This document shows, one piece after another, positions 30,782 through 40,212 of a stretch of DNA of 64,000 bases. The stretch lies in assembly GCF_003634275.1 (NCBI RefSeq), contig NZ_RBWY01000001.1, forward strand, positions 477,713-541,712. The letters run 5' to 3'. Made by a program: the position numbers and the translations under genes. Origin of the DNA: Orbus hercynius. Lineage in GTDB: Bacteria; Pseudomonadota; Gammaproteobacteria; Enterobacterales; Orbaceae. Position 1 is the first letter of the stretch. Each line of letters starts with the position of its first letter. The notes beneath the pieces are model-generated. The model saw nothing but the letters and a program-made list of their open reading frames with translations, did not search any database and was not told where the DNA came from.

Positions 30782-31210
30782 TTAATTAGCATCATCGCAA
30801 TTAATTTTATGATCACGATAAATAACTTTGTTATAACCGTATTCTAAATCTCGCTGTTCGACAACTTTGCCATTTCGGATAAAGAACCAGTATTTTTTGA
30901 ATGGTTTATAGTAGCTGTCAGATTTAACTCCGCCGATATTGGCACAAACAGAATAACCAAAGTTTGCTTGTTGTTTTTCTGAATCGGTCACAATGTATTC
31001 TTCACGCGGTGAGCTCATTGATACGTAGCTAACAGCTTTGGGATTGTCAAAATGATCATCGCCCCATGTTTTAATAATTTCTGGGTAGTTAGTTGGATAT
31101 TTACCAAAATTAGCATTAGTCATATCCGGGCGCCAATTCGGATCGGTTGTGATTGATGAACAGGCTGCAAGTACGAGCACTAAACCTGTCAGGCTAAGCA
31201 TTTTTTTCAT
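30782..31210 (-). CDS. Small lipoprotein of unknown function
   Basis: A 142-residue protein with a clear lipoprotein signal (MKKMLSLTGLVLVLAACSS, Cys at residue 17). The mature part has three further Cys and no catalytic motif I recognise: YPTNYPEIIKTWGDDHFDNPKAVSY, then SVCANIGGVKSDSYY, KYWFFIRNGKV and a C-terminal INCDDAN. The RNGKV strand resembles small beta-rich cell-envelope proteins. AAGGTGG lies 10 nt before the ATG. It is divergent from alaC and stands alone. Confidence 0.7.
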   Translation of the reverse strand: MKKMLSLTGLVLVLAACSSITTDPNWRPDMTNANFGKYPTNYPEIIKTWGDDHFDNPKAVSYVSMSSPREEYIVTDSEKQQANFGYSVCANIGGVKSDSYYKPFKKYWFFIRNGKVVEQRDLEYGYNKVIYRDHKINCDDAN

Positions 31211-31364
31211 TATTTATTTTCCACCTTATTGGATAAATTGATATTTTAAATTTTTAAAGTCAATGTTATCAATATATTATCATCTTGAGCTGATATTTTC
31301 GATTTCTGGATATTTTGCAACTATTGCACAATATTGTCATTGATTTTAGCTTAAATCAGCATAA

Positions 31365-31370
31365 TATAAT
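31365..31370 (+). promoter_or_regulatory. Probable -10 element for alaC
   Basis: TATAAT at 31365-31370, 62 bp upstream of the alaC ATG. A TTGATT at 31340-31345 could be the -35, with a long 19-bp spacer. Confidence 0.45.
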
Positions 31371-31432
31371 AGCGTCAATTATTGACTGCGTTGCTCAGAC
31401 GGTTCTGGGCACAAACGTTATTCGAGGTTTTT

Positions 31433-32638
31433 ATGTCTAATTCTACAACGCGCCGTTTTGCGCGCATTGATCGTCTTCCGCCTTATGTTTTTAATATCAC
31501 AGCTGAGCAAAAAATGGCGGCACGTCGCCGTGGCGAAGATATTATTGATTTTAGTATGGGAAACCCTGACGGTAGCACACCTAAGCATATTGTTGATAAA
31601 CTCATCGAGGTATCGCAGCGCGGTGATACGCATGGTTATTCGACCTCCCGTGGTATTCCTCGTTTGCGTCGGGCAATTTCGCACTGGTATAAAAATCGCT
31701 ATGATGTTGATATTAATCCCGATAGTGAAGCCATTGTAACCATTGGTTCTAAAGAGGGGCTAGCGCATTTAATGTTAGCGGTGCTCGATCATGGTGATAC
31801 GGTCTTAGTACCTAATCCAAGTTATCCGATTCATATTTATGGTGCGGTTATCGCCGGCGCACAAGTTCGCTCTGTGCCATTGATTCCTGGTATCGATTTT
31901 TTTTCTGAATTGGAGCGTGCGATTAAAGAAGCGATTCCAAAGCCAAAAATGATGATTTTAGGCTTCCCATCCAATCCAACTGCGCAATGCGTGGAATTGG
32001 ATTTTTTTGAAAGAGTGGTGGCGCTAGCGAAGCAATATAATATTTTAGTGGTGCATGACTTGGCGTATGCTGATTTGGTTTATGATGGTTGGCAAGCACC
32101 ATCGATTATGCAAGTTGAAGGTGCAAAAGAGGTTGCGGTTGAATTTTTCACCATGTCAAAAAGCTACAATATGGCTGGATGGCGGATTGGGTTTATGGTG
32201 GGCAATGCCGAATTAGTCAGTGCGCTGGCTAGAATTAAAAGCTATCATGATTATGGCTCTTTTACGCCAATTCAAGTTGCTGCAATTACCGCACTCGAAG
32301 GCGATCAATCTTGTGTAACAGAGATTGCCAACCAATATAAAGAGCGCCGAGATCTGATTGTGAAAGGGCTTCATCAAATTGGCTGGATGGTTGAAAAACC
32401 CAAAGCGTCAATGTATATTTGGGCCAAAATTCCGGATGCGTATGCGCATTTAGGATCACTTAAATTTGCACAAAAATTATTAGCGGAAGCGAAAGTCTGT
32501 GTATCGCCAGGCATTGGTTTTGGCGATTATGGCGATACCCATGTGCGTTTTGCATTAATTGAAAATCTTGATCGCACCCGTCAAGCGCTACGGGGAATTA
32601 AAGCGATGTTTCTGAAAGATGGCTTGATTGATAAATAA
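31433..32638 (+). CDS. alaC: Glutamate-pyruvate aminotransferase AlaC
   Basis: A 401-residue PLP fold-type I aminotransferase that makes alanine from pyruvate. From [40 protein letters not shown] to the C-terminus it is collinear with E. coli AlaC (412 aa). Motifs: [57 protein letters not shown] and the PLP Lys in [20 protein letters not shown]. The open frame begins at 31382, but GAGG upstream of 31433 and the alignment fix the start. A hairpin at 32671-32695 separates it from the convergent mmuM. Confidence 0.96.
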   Translation: MSNSTTRRFARIDRLPPYVFNITAEQKMAARRRGEDIIDFSMGNPDGSTPKHIVDKLIEVSQRGDTHGYSTSRGIPRLRRAISHWYKNRYDVDINPDSEAIVTIGSKEGLAHLMLAVLDHGDTVLVPNPSYPIHIYGAVIAGAQVRSVPLIPGIDFFSELERAIKEAIPKPKMMILGFPSNPTAQCVELDFFERVVALAKQYNILVVHDLAYADLVYDGWQAPSIMQVEGAKEVAVEFFTMSKSYNMAGWRIGFMVGNAELVSALARIKSYHDYGSFTPIQVAAITALEGDQSCVTEIANQYKERRDLIVKGLHQIGWMVEKPKASMYIWAKIPDAYAHLGSLKFAQKLLAEAKVCVSPGIGFGDYGDTHVRFALIENLDRTRQALRGIKAMFLKDGLIDK

Positions 32639-32670
32639 GTTGATTCATTCTTGCTATTATCATTGATCTT

Positions 32671-32695
32671 ATGAGCGCAGAGGTATTGCGCTCAT
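32671..32695. terminator. Hairpin between convergent alaC and mmuM
   Basis: Perfect 9-bp stem ATGAGCGCA/TGCGCTCAT with a 7-base loop. It lacks a T run, so it may act as a bidirectional end-protecting hairpin rather than a classical terminator. Confidence 0.45.
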
Positions 32696-32756
32696 GAGGT
32701 ACCGCGTTATTATCTGTCAGCTGTTGTTATCGATAGGCTTAAACGATGCGCTGAGG

Positions 32757-33701
32757 TTATTCATCAGTACGCGTTAGCGCTAAGGCGATATTTTTTATAT
32801 CAATTGGCGTAGTACGGCAACAACCACCAATCAATTTAGCGCCATGTTGTTGCCATGCTGATAATTGCTGGCAAAGTGTTGGCTGATGAGGCAAGCTCTG
32901 CCATGTTTTTGTTTTTGCATCATAGTGTTCGCCCGAGTTAGGGTAAGCAATCAACGGTTTATCGGTCAATTGTTGTAATTCGTTTAGCGCATCGGTGACT
33001 TTATCTAGTGCAATGCAGTTAACGCCAAGCGCGATGACGGGTTCAATGCTATTTAAATAATCAACTACGTTGTCCAGCGGTGTACCATCACTGAGGTGTT
33101 GGCTATCTTGTAAAGTAAATGAGAACCAACATGGCATATTTCGATACTGACTAATAAGCTGGGTTAACACTTTAATCTCGGTAAATGAGGGCATTGTTTC
33201 AAAGGCGATAATATCGACACCTGCACGGATGAGCGCATCAATACGCTCAGCATGAAAATCGGTCATTTCAGTTTCGCTAAGGGCATAATTACCAGTATAT
33301 TCTGAGCCATCGGCTAAATAAGCGCCATAAGGGCCAACAGAGCCGGCGATAATCAGTGGTCGGTAATTTTTGGTTGTATGCTGGTATTTACTTTTAGCTT
33401 GTTGTGCGAGCAGAACACTTTTTTCAATGAGCGCGATGGCTTGTACTGTTGATAGACCCCGTTTTTTAAATCCCAGCGGGGTCGCTTGATAACTGGCCGT
33501 AATTGCACAATCAGCGCCGGCCATAAAATAGTCGTAGTGGACGTCGGAGATTAAATCTGGCTGTTCGATCAATACTTTTGCTGACCAGAGAGAATCATTA
33601 AGATCACAGCCGCGATTTTGTAACTCTGTTGCTAATGCACCGTCAATAATAACATGTCCGTTAGTGGTTAAAAATGGCGCAAAAAGATTAGTGTTGCTCA
33701 T
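32757..33701 (-). CDS. mmuM: Homocysteine S-methyltransferase
   Basis: A 314-residue zinc enzyme that methylates homocysteine from S-methylmethionine, giving two methionines. It shows IDGALATELQNRGCDLNDSLWSAKVL, ITASYQATPLGF, the zinc Cys in ALGVNCIALDKV and the paired Cys in IGGCCRTTP. Length and motifs match E. coli MmuM (310 aa). The frame extends upstream to 33809, inside mmuP, but the family start is 33701, 10 bp after the mmuP stop. Forms an operon with mmuP, the S-methylmethionine permease. Confidence 0.96.
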   Translation of the reverse strand: MSNTNLFAPFLTTNGHVIIDGALATELQNRGCDLNDSLWSAKVLIEQPDLISDVHYDYFMAGADCAITASYQATPLGFKKRGLSTVQAIALIEKSVLLAQQAKSKYQHTTKNYRPLIIAGSVGPYGAYLADGSEYTGNYALSETEMTDFHAERIDALIRAGVDIIAFETMPSFTEIKVLTQLISQYRNMPCWFSFTLQDSQHLSDGTPLDNVVDYLNSIEPVIALGVNCIALDKVTDALNELQQLTDKPLIAYPNSGEHYDAKTKTWQSLPHQPTLCQQLSAWQQHGAKLIGGCCRTTPIDIKNIALALTRTDE

Positions 33702-33711
33702 GTTTGCTCTC

Positions 33712-35097
33712 TTATTTTTTCTGATAATAATGCGTGACATAGTAAGCGATGTAACAGCAGGCGACAAATGGGATTCCACAATATAAGGCAATACGCTGCT
33801 CAGGATCAAAAGCGAGACCGATACAGGCGATTAAACACATAATAAAGCCCAAGATTGGCACATAAGGATATAATGGCGCTTTAAATTTGAGTGAGGATAA
33901 TGCGTTACCTGATTTGAGATAATGGCGCCTAAAAAAGTAGTGTGATGCACAGATACTTAACCAAACTGCAACTACCGCAAAACCTGAAATTGCGGTTAAG
34001 GCAACAAATACCGTATCAGGAGCGATAACACTGGTAAACAGTGCCAGCAGACCACCTAACATACTAACCGTTAGGGCAATGACAGGAACGCCACGTTGAG
34101 ATAATCGAGTGAAGCTACGAGGTAACGTACCTTGGTTGGATAATGACCATAACATACGCCCCGAAGCATATAAGCCTGAATTTGCTGCTGATAATATTGC
34201 AGTGAGAATGACAAAATTTAATAAATCGGCAGCATAGGGTATGCCAATATTTTCAAAAACTTGCACAAACGGGCTTTTCGATACGCCCGCTTCGCTCATG
34301 GGAATTAAAGCTGATAACACCACAACGGTGCCAACAAAAAAGATCACCAAACGGATAATGGTTGTTTTAATGGCCAGTGGAATTGTTTTTTGCGGATTAA
34401 CGGTTTCTCCTGCGGCGATACCGATAAGCTCTGTACCTGAAAAGGCAAAATTAACCGCTACCATTGTCATCAGTATTGGGGTGATGCCATTAGGTAACCA
34501 GCCTGAAGTGGTTAAGTTCGTAAAAAATGGTGCAGAGGTACCATCTTTCAATGGAATAAAGCCAAAGATTGCGGCGCTGCCGGCGATAATAAACAATATA
34601 ATGGTGAGGACTTTAATGAGTGAGAACCAAAACTCACTTTCCGCAAAAAAGCGCGTGGTGATAATATTTAATGTAAAAATGATGACGCAAAAGATAAGGC
34701 ACCATTTCCAAATAGCAATGGCTGGGAACCAAAGCTGCATACATAGTCCCGCCGCGGTTAAACTTGAACCGAGCGCAACCGTCCAAGTTAGCCAATATAA
34801 CCAAGCGACAGTATAACCGGTTGCGGGGCTGATAAAACGTGCCGCATAGGTATGAAATGCACCCGTTTCAGGCATTGCAACAGCTAATTCACCTAAACAA
34901 AGCATGACAAGATAAACTACCAATGCGCCAATTAAGTAAGCGAGAATTGCACCAGCAGGACCTGCGCTAGCAATAATATAACCGGTATTAAAAAACAACC
35001 CAGTGCCAATTACCCCACCTAAAGATAACATGACAAGATGACGGGTTTTCATTGTGCGTTGGAACTGGTTTTGCTCAGTATTTTTTATTTTATCCAT
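33712..35097 (-). CDS. mmuP: S-methylmethionine permease
   Basis: About 461 residues, twelve membrane helices, amino acid-polyamine-organocation family. [73 protein letters not shown] and [26 protein letters not shown] align with E. coli MmuP throughout. An upstream in-frame ATG at 35142 would add 15 residues. I prefer 35097 because a good promoter and a MetJ box occupy the bases between. No strong ribosome binding site precedes either ATG, so the start is uncertain. Confidence 0.94.
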   Translation of the reverse strand: MDKIKNTEQNQFQRTMKTRHLVMLSLGGVIGTGLFFNTGYIIASAGPAGAILAYLIGALVVYLVMLCLGELAVAMPETGAFHTYAARFISPATGYTVAWLYWLTWTVALGSSLTAAGLCMQLWFPAIAIWKWCLIFCVIIFTLNIITTRFFAESEFWFSLIKVLTIILFIIAGSAAIFGFIPLKDGTSAPFFTNLTTSGWLPNGITPILMTMVAVNFAFSGTELIGIAAGETVNPQKTIPLAIKTTIIRLVIFFVGTVVVLSALIPMSEAGVSKSPFVQVFENIGIPYAADLLNFVILTAILSAANSGLYASGRMLWSLSNQGTLPRSFTRLSQRGVPVIALTVSMLGGLLALFTSVIAPDTVFVALTAISGFAVVAVWLSICASHYFFRRHYLKSGNALSSLKFKAPLYPYVPILGFIMCLIACIGLAFDPEQRIALYCGIPFVACCYIAYYVTHYYQKK

Positions 35098-35099
35098 AT

Positions 35100-35142
35100 A
35101 GACGTCTACACCGCTAAAAAGGAATATTCTAACAGTATTCAT
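35100..35142 (-). promoter_or_regulatory. mmuP promoter with MetJ box
   Basis: AGACGTCT at 35100-35107 is the exact met-box consensus bound by MetJ with S-adenosylmethionine. The adjacent 8-mer (35108-35115) matches 5 of 8. Read on the minus strand, TTGTAT (-35) and TAGAAT (-10) are 16 bp apart just upstream, placing the met box immediately before the mmuP ATG. Confidence 0.75.
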
Positions 35143-35272
35143 CCAGAATACAATGGATATTTTTGAGTGGATTAGGGTAAAAAGAATTTAATGATTTGTC
35201 CGATTTGACTTTATTAATGAGCTCTGTTATTTGTATTAGGCAAAGTAAAATAATAATAGATTAGAAGGCTAT

Positions 35273-36496
35273 ATGTTAAGTTCGAGTATTCGCGATAAAT
35301 TAACGATCAAACCCGTTACCCTTGAGCATTTAGATCAATTTAATGAATTGTTACGTTATGTTTTTCAGGTAACTAGTCGAGATATTGAAGAGTCTGGTTA
35401 TCAAAAATATGATGAGTTATTGCGTGAAAAACGTCCCGTACTGCAAGATACTGATGTTATTGGTTGGTTTAATAAAAATAAACTTGTGTCCCAATTATGT
35501 ATTTATCCTTGTAAGGTCAATATCCATAATAAAATTTTTGAAATGGCCGGATTAACCGGTGTTGGTACCTACCCTGAATACGCTAACTTAGGATTGATGA
35601 ATGATTTGATCCAAATTGCACTGAAAAAAATGCGTGATAATCAACAGTGGATCTCTTATTTGTATCCGTATTCAGTGCCTTTCTATCGTAAAAAAGGCTG
35701 GGAGATATTCAGTGAGTTTGTGGTGTTTAATCTGAAAGACTCACAATTACCGCGTTACGATAAGCAGCCTGGATTTGTTGAGCGACTTGAGATTGATGAA
35801 GAAGATGTGATTGATGTTTATAATCGATTTTCACAATCTAATCACGGCGCACTAATCCGTAGTCAATTATCATGGGATGAATATTGGCGATGGGAGAATG
35901 AAAATGAGCGGACAGCTGCGGTATATTATGATCAGCATAATCAGCCCACTGGCGTGATGTTTTATTGGATTAATAAAGATGTATTTTATATCAAAGATCT
36001 GATCTATTTAACGCAAGAAGCGCGTAAAGGATTGTGGAACTTCGTCTATGCCCATTACTCAATGGTCGATAAAGTGAAAGGTCGAATTTATCGCCATGAT
36101 CCGCTGGCGTTTCAGCTGCAAGATAGTAAAATTACCGAAACGATTGAGCCTTACTATATGGCGAGAATTGTTGATGTCGCGGAGTTTTTAAAAGCCTACC
36201 CATTTAAAATATTACCCAAAGAACCATTTCATTTTGTGGTCACAGATCCCGTTGCTGAGTGGAATAACGGGATCTTTAGTATTTACTGCGATGATAATGG
36301 TCAGCTTGCTGTTGATCGGCAGCCAAAAGGTAAGGCTGTCGGATTAACGATACAAACATTATCATCGATGCTGATGAGTTTTAGGCGCCCACAGTTTTTC
36401 TTTGAATATGAGCGCTTACAAACAGATCAAGCAATGATTGTGGTATTAGAACAGATGATTCCAGCTAAGCAGCCTTATTTTTCAGATTATTTTTAA
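35273..36496 (+). CDS. Eis-like GNAT N-acetyltransferase
   Basis: A 407-residue protein with the three-part layout of the Eis family: an N-terminal GNAT domain (IKPVTLEHLDQFNELLRYVF..., acetyl-CoA-binding region GLTGVGTYPEYANLGLMNDLI), a second GNAT-like domain and a C-terminal SCP2-like sterol-carrier fold (from about residue 300, IFSIYCDDNGQLAVD). The motif PYSVPFYRKKGWEIFSEF is typical. Eis enzymes acetylate amines, including aminoglycosides in mycobacteria, but the substrate here is unknown. AGAAGG precedes the ATG. It stands alone, divergent from mmuP. Confidence 0.82.
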   Translation: MLSSSIRDKLTIKPVTLEHLDQFNELLRYVFQVTSRDIEESGYQKYDELLREKRPVLQDTDVIGWFNKNKLVSQLCIYPCKVNIHNKIFEMAGLTGVGTYPEYANLGLMNDLIQIALKKMRDNQQWISYLYPYSVPFYRKKGWEIFSEFVVFNLKDSQLPRYDKQPGFVERLEIDEEDVIDVYNRFSQSNHGALIRSQLSWDEYWRWENENERTAAVYYDQHNQPTGVMFYWINKDVFYIKDLIYLTQEARKGLWNFVYAHYSMVDKVKGRIYRHDPLAFQLQDSKITETIEPYYMARIVDVAEFLKAYPFKILPKEPFHFVVTDPVAEWNNGIFSIYCDDNGQLAVDRQPKGKAVGLTIQTLSSMLMSFRRPQFFFEYERLQTDQAMIVVLEQMIPAKQPYFSDYF

Positions 36497-36551
36497 ATAC
36501 AAAACAAACGCTTATATGCGGCGTAGACCGCATCGCCTTGACCGTTTAACG

Positions 36552-37118
36552 CTACAGTTCGGTTAAGATGCGCTTTATTTTACCTGGATTACCCATCACG
36601 ATGGCATCATCACTAATTGATTGGGTAATCACACTACCTGCGGCAATAACGCAGTTGTCACCAATACAAACGCCAGGTAAAACCGCCACATTGCCACCAA
36701 TCCAAACATTATTACCAACAGTAATGGGCTTAGCATATTCTAATCCCATATTACGTGATTTGATATCTAAAGGGTGACCTGAAGTATAAAAGCCGCAATT
36801 AGGACCAATAAAAACATGATTGCCAAATTGGATTGGCGCTGCATCTAACATGACACAATTGAAATTGGCAAAAAAGTGATCGCCCAGTGTAATGTTGTAA
36901 CCATAGTCACACCAAAAACCGGGCATAATCATTGCGTCTTGTCCAACTCGATTGAGGAGTTTTTGTAAAATAGCCAGTCGTTCAGCGGTATGTCCTGGTG
37001 ATAGTTGATTAAATTCGAAACAGTAATTCTGAGCACAATACCGCTCATTGCAGAGTTCATTAGCTGTTGCGGCGTTATACAGTTCGCCAGCTAACATTTT
37101 TTGCTTTTCTGTAGGCAT
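36552..37118 (-). CDS. Maltose/galactoside O-acetyltransferase family protein
   Basis: A 188-residue left-handed beta-helix acetyltransferase. MPTEKQKMLAGELYNAATANELC at the N-terminus, FWCDYGYNITLGDHFFANFNCVMLD, GFYTSGHPLDIKSRN (catalytic His) and the hexapeptide repeats IGNNVWIGGNVAVLPGVCIGDNCVIAAGSVIT place it with Maa and LacA. It transfers acetyl from acetyl-CoA to a sugar hydroxyl. The longer frame to 37163 was rejected because TCAGGAAC precedes the ATG at 37118. It lies 64 bp downstream of a disaccharide permease on the same strand, a pairing reminiscent of lacY-lacA. Confidence 0.88.
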   Translation of the reverse strand: MPTEKQKMLAGELYNAATANELCNERYCAQNYCFEFNQLSPGHTAERLAILQKLLNRVGQDAMIMPGFWCDYGYNITLGDHFFANFNCVMLDAAPIQFGNHVFIGPNCGFYTSGHPLDIKSRNMGLEYAKPITVGNNVWIGGNVAVLPGVCIGDNCVIAAGSVITQSISDDAIVMGNPGKIKRILTEL

Positions 37119-37182
37119 GAGTTGTTCCTGATAAGACAAGTGTGTAGCGATAAACATGCTCAATGTTTATCGCTGTAAGTGG

Positions 37183-38448
37183 TTATGCGTTAGCGGGTTT
37201 TATATCACCGGCTGGTTTGGACTGTCTTTTATTGCTGAGAGTAAAAAATCCTAGCACGATTGATGCAATAACAATCACCGATATAATAAAGAATATGGTA
37301 TGGTAACCGACCTCATCAAATAGCATACCAATTGGAATTGATAAGATGATGATACCGACCGAAGTCGCAATTTGAAATCCAATTAGAAATAGGGTTGCCG
37401 ATAGGCGTTTATCAAAATTTGCCGCATTATATTTAAAGATCGAGATCACAAATAATGGCACTTCGAGGGCGTGCAGCATTTTGATAAATGAAATAATATA
37501 AACATCGTCGAAAATTGCCGAACCTAAAATACGGCAGGTCATAATTGCACCACCTAGTAACAGCGAGTTTTTAGGTCCAATGCGATTGATCAATAGTGGC
37601 ATACAAGCCATGCCGAGTGCTTCGAGGATAACTTGTATTGAATTCAATTGCCCATAAACGCTAGCCCCAACGCTTGGGTCACTAAATAAATTGGCAAAAA
37701 AGACCGGGAAAAGTTGTTGATCATAGATATTATAAAATGACCAAGTTCCTAAAATAAAAATAACTAAGCCCCAGAATTTTGGATTTTTAAAAATAATGGC
37801 AAAATCGTTTAAAGTTATTGAATTGTAGCTATCGGATTTATTTTGTATCTCTTTACGCTTTAATAACTTAGTCGGTTGATAGTAAACATTGGTGATAAAA
37901 AATAAGATCCCAACGATCGATACTGCCCAAAAGTTATAGTGTGGATTGATACTAAAAAAGATGCCACCAATTGCGGCTGCTGCTGCGTAGCCTAAACAGC
38001 CCCATAATCTTGCTTGACCATATTCAAAGCCAAATTTACGGCTAATTTTTTCAACATAACTATCAATTAATCCGCAGGCCGATAAGTAGCCGAGTGAAAA
38101 CAGTACCGAGCCAAGAATCACGCCAAGCATAAAATTCTGTTTTAGTAACGGCTCATATACATAAATTAAAAATGGCCCAGTGGCGATAAGAATCACACTC
38201 ACAATCCACATAAGATGTTTACGAATACCAAGTTTATCTTGTATTACGCCATATAAAATCATAAAGGTAATACTGGTGAACTGATTGATGGAGTAAATTA
38301 TGCCAAGATTGGAACCTGATACGCCGATATTATTTTTTAGCCAAATGGCATAAAACGACCACCATAATGACCATGCAGCAAAAAAGAAAAACAGGTATGA
38401 AGATGAAAACATGTAGTTTTTATTACTAAAAGGAAGTGATATTTTCAT
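37183..38448 (-). CDS. Disaccharide:H+ symporter, CscB (sucrose permease)/LacY family
   Basis: A 421-residue major facilitator with twelve helices. LPFSNKNYMFSSSYLFFFFAAWSLWWSFYAIWLK and LYGVIQDKLGIRKHLMW at the N-terminus, FGFEYGQARLWGCLGYA, GTWSFYNIYDQQLFPVFFANLF and LHALEVPLFVISIFKYNAANFDKRLSATLFLIGFQ are closer to my recollection of E. coli CscB than of LacY. The carboxylates and Arg/His in helices 4, 8, 9 and 10 needed for proton coupling appear kept (YGQARLWG, LEVPLFVISIFKY). Sucrose is a plausible substrate, but no sucrose hydrolase or fructokinase is nearby. Two palindromes upstream suggest LacI-type control. Confidence 0.85.
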   Translation of the reverse strand: MKISLPFSNKNYMFSSSYLFFFFAAWSLWWSFYAIWLKNNIGVSGSNLGIIYSINQFTSITFMILYGVIQDKLGIRKHLMWIVSVILIATGPFLIYVYEPLLKQNFMLGVILGSVLFSLGYLSACGLIDSYVEKISRKFGFEYGQARLWGCLGYAAAAAIGGIFFSINPHYNFWAVSIVGILFFITNVYYQPTKLLKRKEIQNKSDSYNSITLNDFAIIFKNPKFWGLVIFILGTWSFYNIYDQQLFPVFFANLFSDPSVGASVYGQLNSIQVILEALGMACMPLLINRIGPKNSLLLGGAIMTCRILGSAIFDDVYIISFIKMLHALEVPLFVISIFKYNAANFDKRLSATLFLIGFQIATSVGIIILSIPIGMLFDEVGYHTIFFIISVIVIASIVLGFFTLSNKRQSKPAGDIKPANA

Positions 38449-38478
38449 AAGAATGATCCATTAAGTATGATATAAAAA

Positions 38479-38507
38479 TGTAATGTTACATATTTGGAAG
38501 TCCAAAT
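38479..38507 (-). promoter_or_regulatory. Operator-like palindromes upstream of the disaccharide permease
   Basis: TGTAA-TG-TTACA (38479-38490) and ATTTGGA-AG-TCCAAAT (38492-38507) are two perfect inverted repeats side by side. Read on the minus strand, TTGGAC and TACATT with 17 bp between fall across them, so a bound repressor would cover the permease promoter. No regulator gene lies nearby. Confidence 0.5.
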
Positions 38508-38984
38508 ACTGTGTAATTGCCTTGCAATAAATGAATATTGCTAAACTGCGTTTAACCCATTTTCACTATTAAAAACATAAATCAAGTCAGTTAGCGAAGT
38601 TAAATTGAATAGTGGATAAAATAATAATTATCAGATCGACTTAATTTTCAGGCTCGTTGTCATGTTCGCGCATTTATTATTATGTGTCATGGCACCGCAG
38701 TTAGAACATGTTAACGTTATCATGATATAAGATAGTGAAAAAAAAATCTGTGACCTTGATAACAGAACACATTATTCTATTTTAATTATCGGTAATACAT
38801 TGATTCCACAAAAAATAAAGGTAATGACTTATTGTATTTACCCAATAACTGTCGTATAGCACATATTATTGCCGATGTTATGCTTGAACCGGTTTTTTCT
38901 AATGAGTTTTATGAGTTACAATAGGACATGGATTACCACAATGATTTATACAGTAAAATCGCACAAATAGAGAAAAGAGGTGAT
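38508..38984. other. Intergenic region between disaccharide permease and metallophosphatase
   Basis: About 475 bp, AT-rich, holding the divergent promoters. Beyond the operator palindromes I recognise no structured element or gene. The open frame from 38928 is treated as an upstream extension of the phosphatase without support. Confidence 0.5.
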
Positions 38985-39896
38985 ATGTTTGATATTATTG
39001 GTGATATTCATGGGCAGGCTACTAAACTTAAGCAGCTATTAATTAAGCTAGGGTATAAAAAAACCGATCAGGGATTTACACATAACGAATATAAAGTGAT
39101 TTTTGTCGGCGATTTTATTGATCGCGGTCCCCATCAACTTGAGACGCTCGCCATCATTAAAGAGATGATAGACAATCAAAATGCTTATGCCGTGATGGGC
39201 AACCACGAATTTAACGCCATAGGTTGGATGACTCCTAGCGCACAACATCCTGATACATTTTTAAGAAAACACAATGCAATTCATCATAAGCAGCATAAGA
39301 TTTTTTTAGAACAGCTTGGGCACAACGAGGCTTTACATCAATATTGGATAGAATGGTTTAAATCACTTCCACTTTTTCTTGATTTAGCGCATATTCGGGT
39401 GATTCATGCTTGTTGGGATAACCAATGTATTGACCGTATTTTGCCTTATCTTGATGAGCGCCATTGTTTAAAAGCGCAGTATATTGAGCAAGCGTTTGAT
39501 CCCACTTGTGAGCTATTTGAATATTGTGAAACTTTGCTCAAAGGTAAAGAAATCACTTTACCTGATGGCGTGTATTATCAAGATAAAGAAGGGACGACGC
39601 GTCATCGTTCGCGGATTAAATGGTGGTTGAAACGCGCTGATACATTACGGAAATTATGTATGATTCCTGATGCTGAGTGTATTAAGGGGCTTGAGCAAAA
39701 AATTGATATTAATTTAGAGCTTTATCAAGATAAAAAACCGGTATTTTTTGGTCACTATTGGTTTTCGGGGAAACCGGCTATTTTGACGCCCAAAATGGTA
39801 TGTGTTGATTATTCTGCAGCGCTCGATAGCGGTAAACTTGTTGCTTACCGTTATCAAGGTGAATCGCAATTGATTAACCAACATTTCATTTATTAA
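38985..39896 (+). CDS. Metallophosphoesterase (serine/threonine phosphatase-like)
   Basis: About 303 residues of the calcineurin-like phosphoesterase family. Metal motifs in order are FDIIGDIHGQ (near the N-terminus), VGDFIDRGPHQ and VMGNHEFNAIGW, followed by LFLDLAHIRVIHACWD and GHYWFSGKPAILTPKMVCVDYSA. The last motifs recall bacterial PrpA/PrpE and diadenosine tetraphosphatases, so the substrate could be a phosphoprotein or a nucleotide. The ATG at 38985 is preferred to 38928 because AAGAGGTG lies just before it. A terminator follows at 40027. The protein is longer than PrpA and has an extra central region. Confidence 0.8.
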   Translation: MFDIIGDIHGQATKLKQLLIKLGYKKTDQGFTHNEYKVIFVGDFIDRGPHQLETLAIIKEMIDNQNAYAVMGNHEFNAIGWMTPSAQHPDTFLRKHNAIHHKQHKIFLEQLGHNEALHQYWIEWFKSLPLFLDLAHIRVIHACWDNQCIDRILPYLDERHCLKAQYIEQAFDPTCELFEYCETLLKGKEITLPDGVYYQDKEGTTRHRSRIKWWLKRADTLRKLCMIPDAECIKGLEQKIDINLELYQDKKPVFFGHYWFSGKPAILTPKMVCVDYSAALDSGKLVAYRYQGESQLINQHFIY

Positions 39897-40026
39897 TAAC
39901 GTCATTTAAAATCAGTATGACATAACTGTTTAGCGTAAGCTCACTGCAAACTTGATAGTCTTAGCTAATCGATTAAACGCTAAGATTAAGTGCTAAATCG
40001 ATCGTATTTGGCGTTTAATTGTATAT

Positions 40027-40053
40027 AAGCCACTATGACTAGTGGCTTTTTTT
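40027..40053 (+). terminator. Rho-independent terminator after the phosphatase
   Basis: AAGCCACTA, loop TGAC, TAGTGGCTT, then TTTTT. A 9-bp perfect stem, about 130 bp after the stop codon. The rest of 39897-40212 is AT-rich and appears empty. Confidence 0.85.
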
Positions 40054-40212
40054 ATCGTTAATTGCTCTTTAACCTTAAGTAATAATCATATTAAATCTTA
40101 CAAAAGCTCAATATATGAACTGTTATTGTTTTTTTTTAATGCTTTATGTGTTGATTTTACATTGATTTAGTTATCTCTATCGCATAATAATTATAAGGTT
40201 TAGGTGAAATAG

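Noticed and set aside
34241-34816. Plus-strand 191-codon frame inside mmuP
   Set aside because: It is antisense to a strongly conserved permease and shows no family features.
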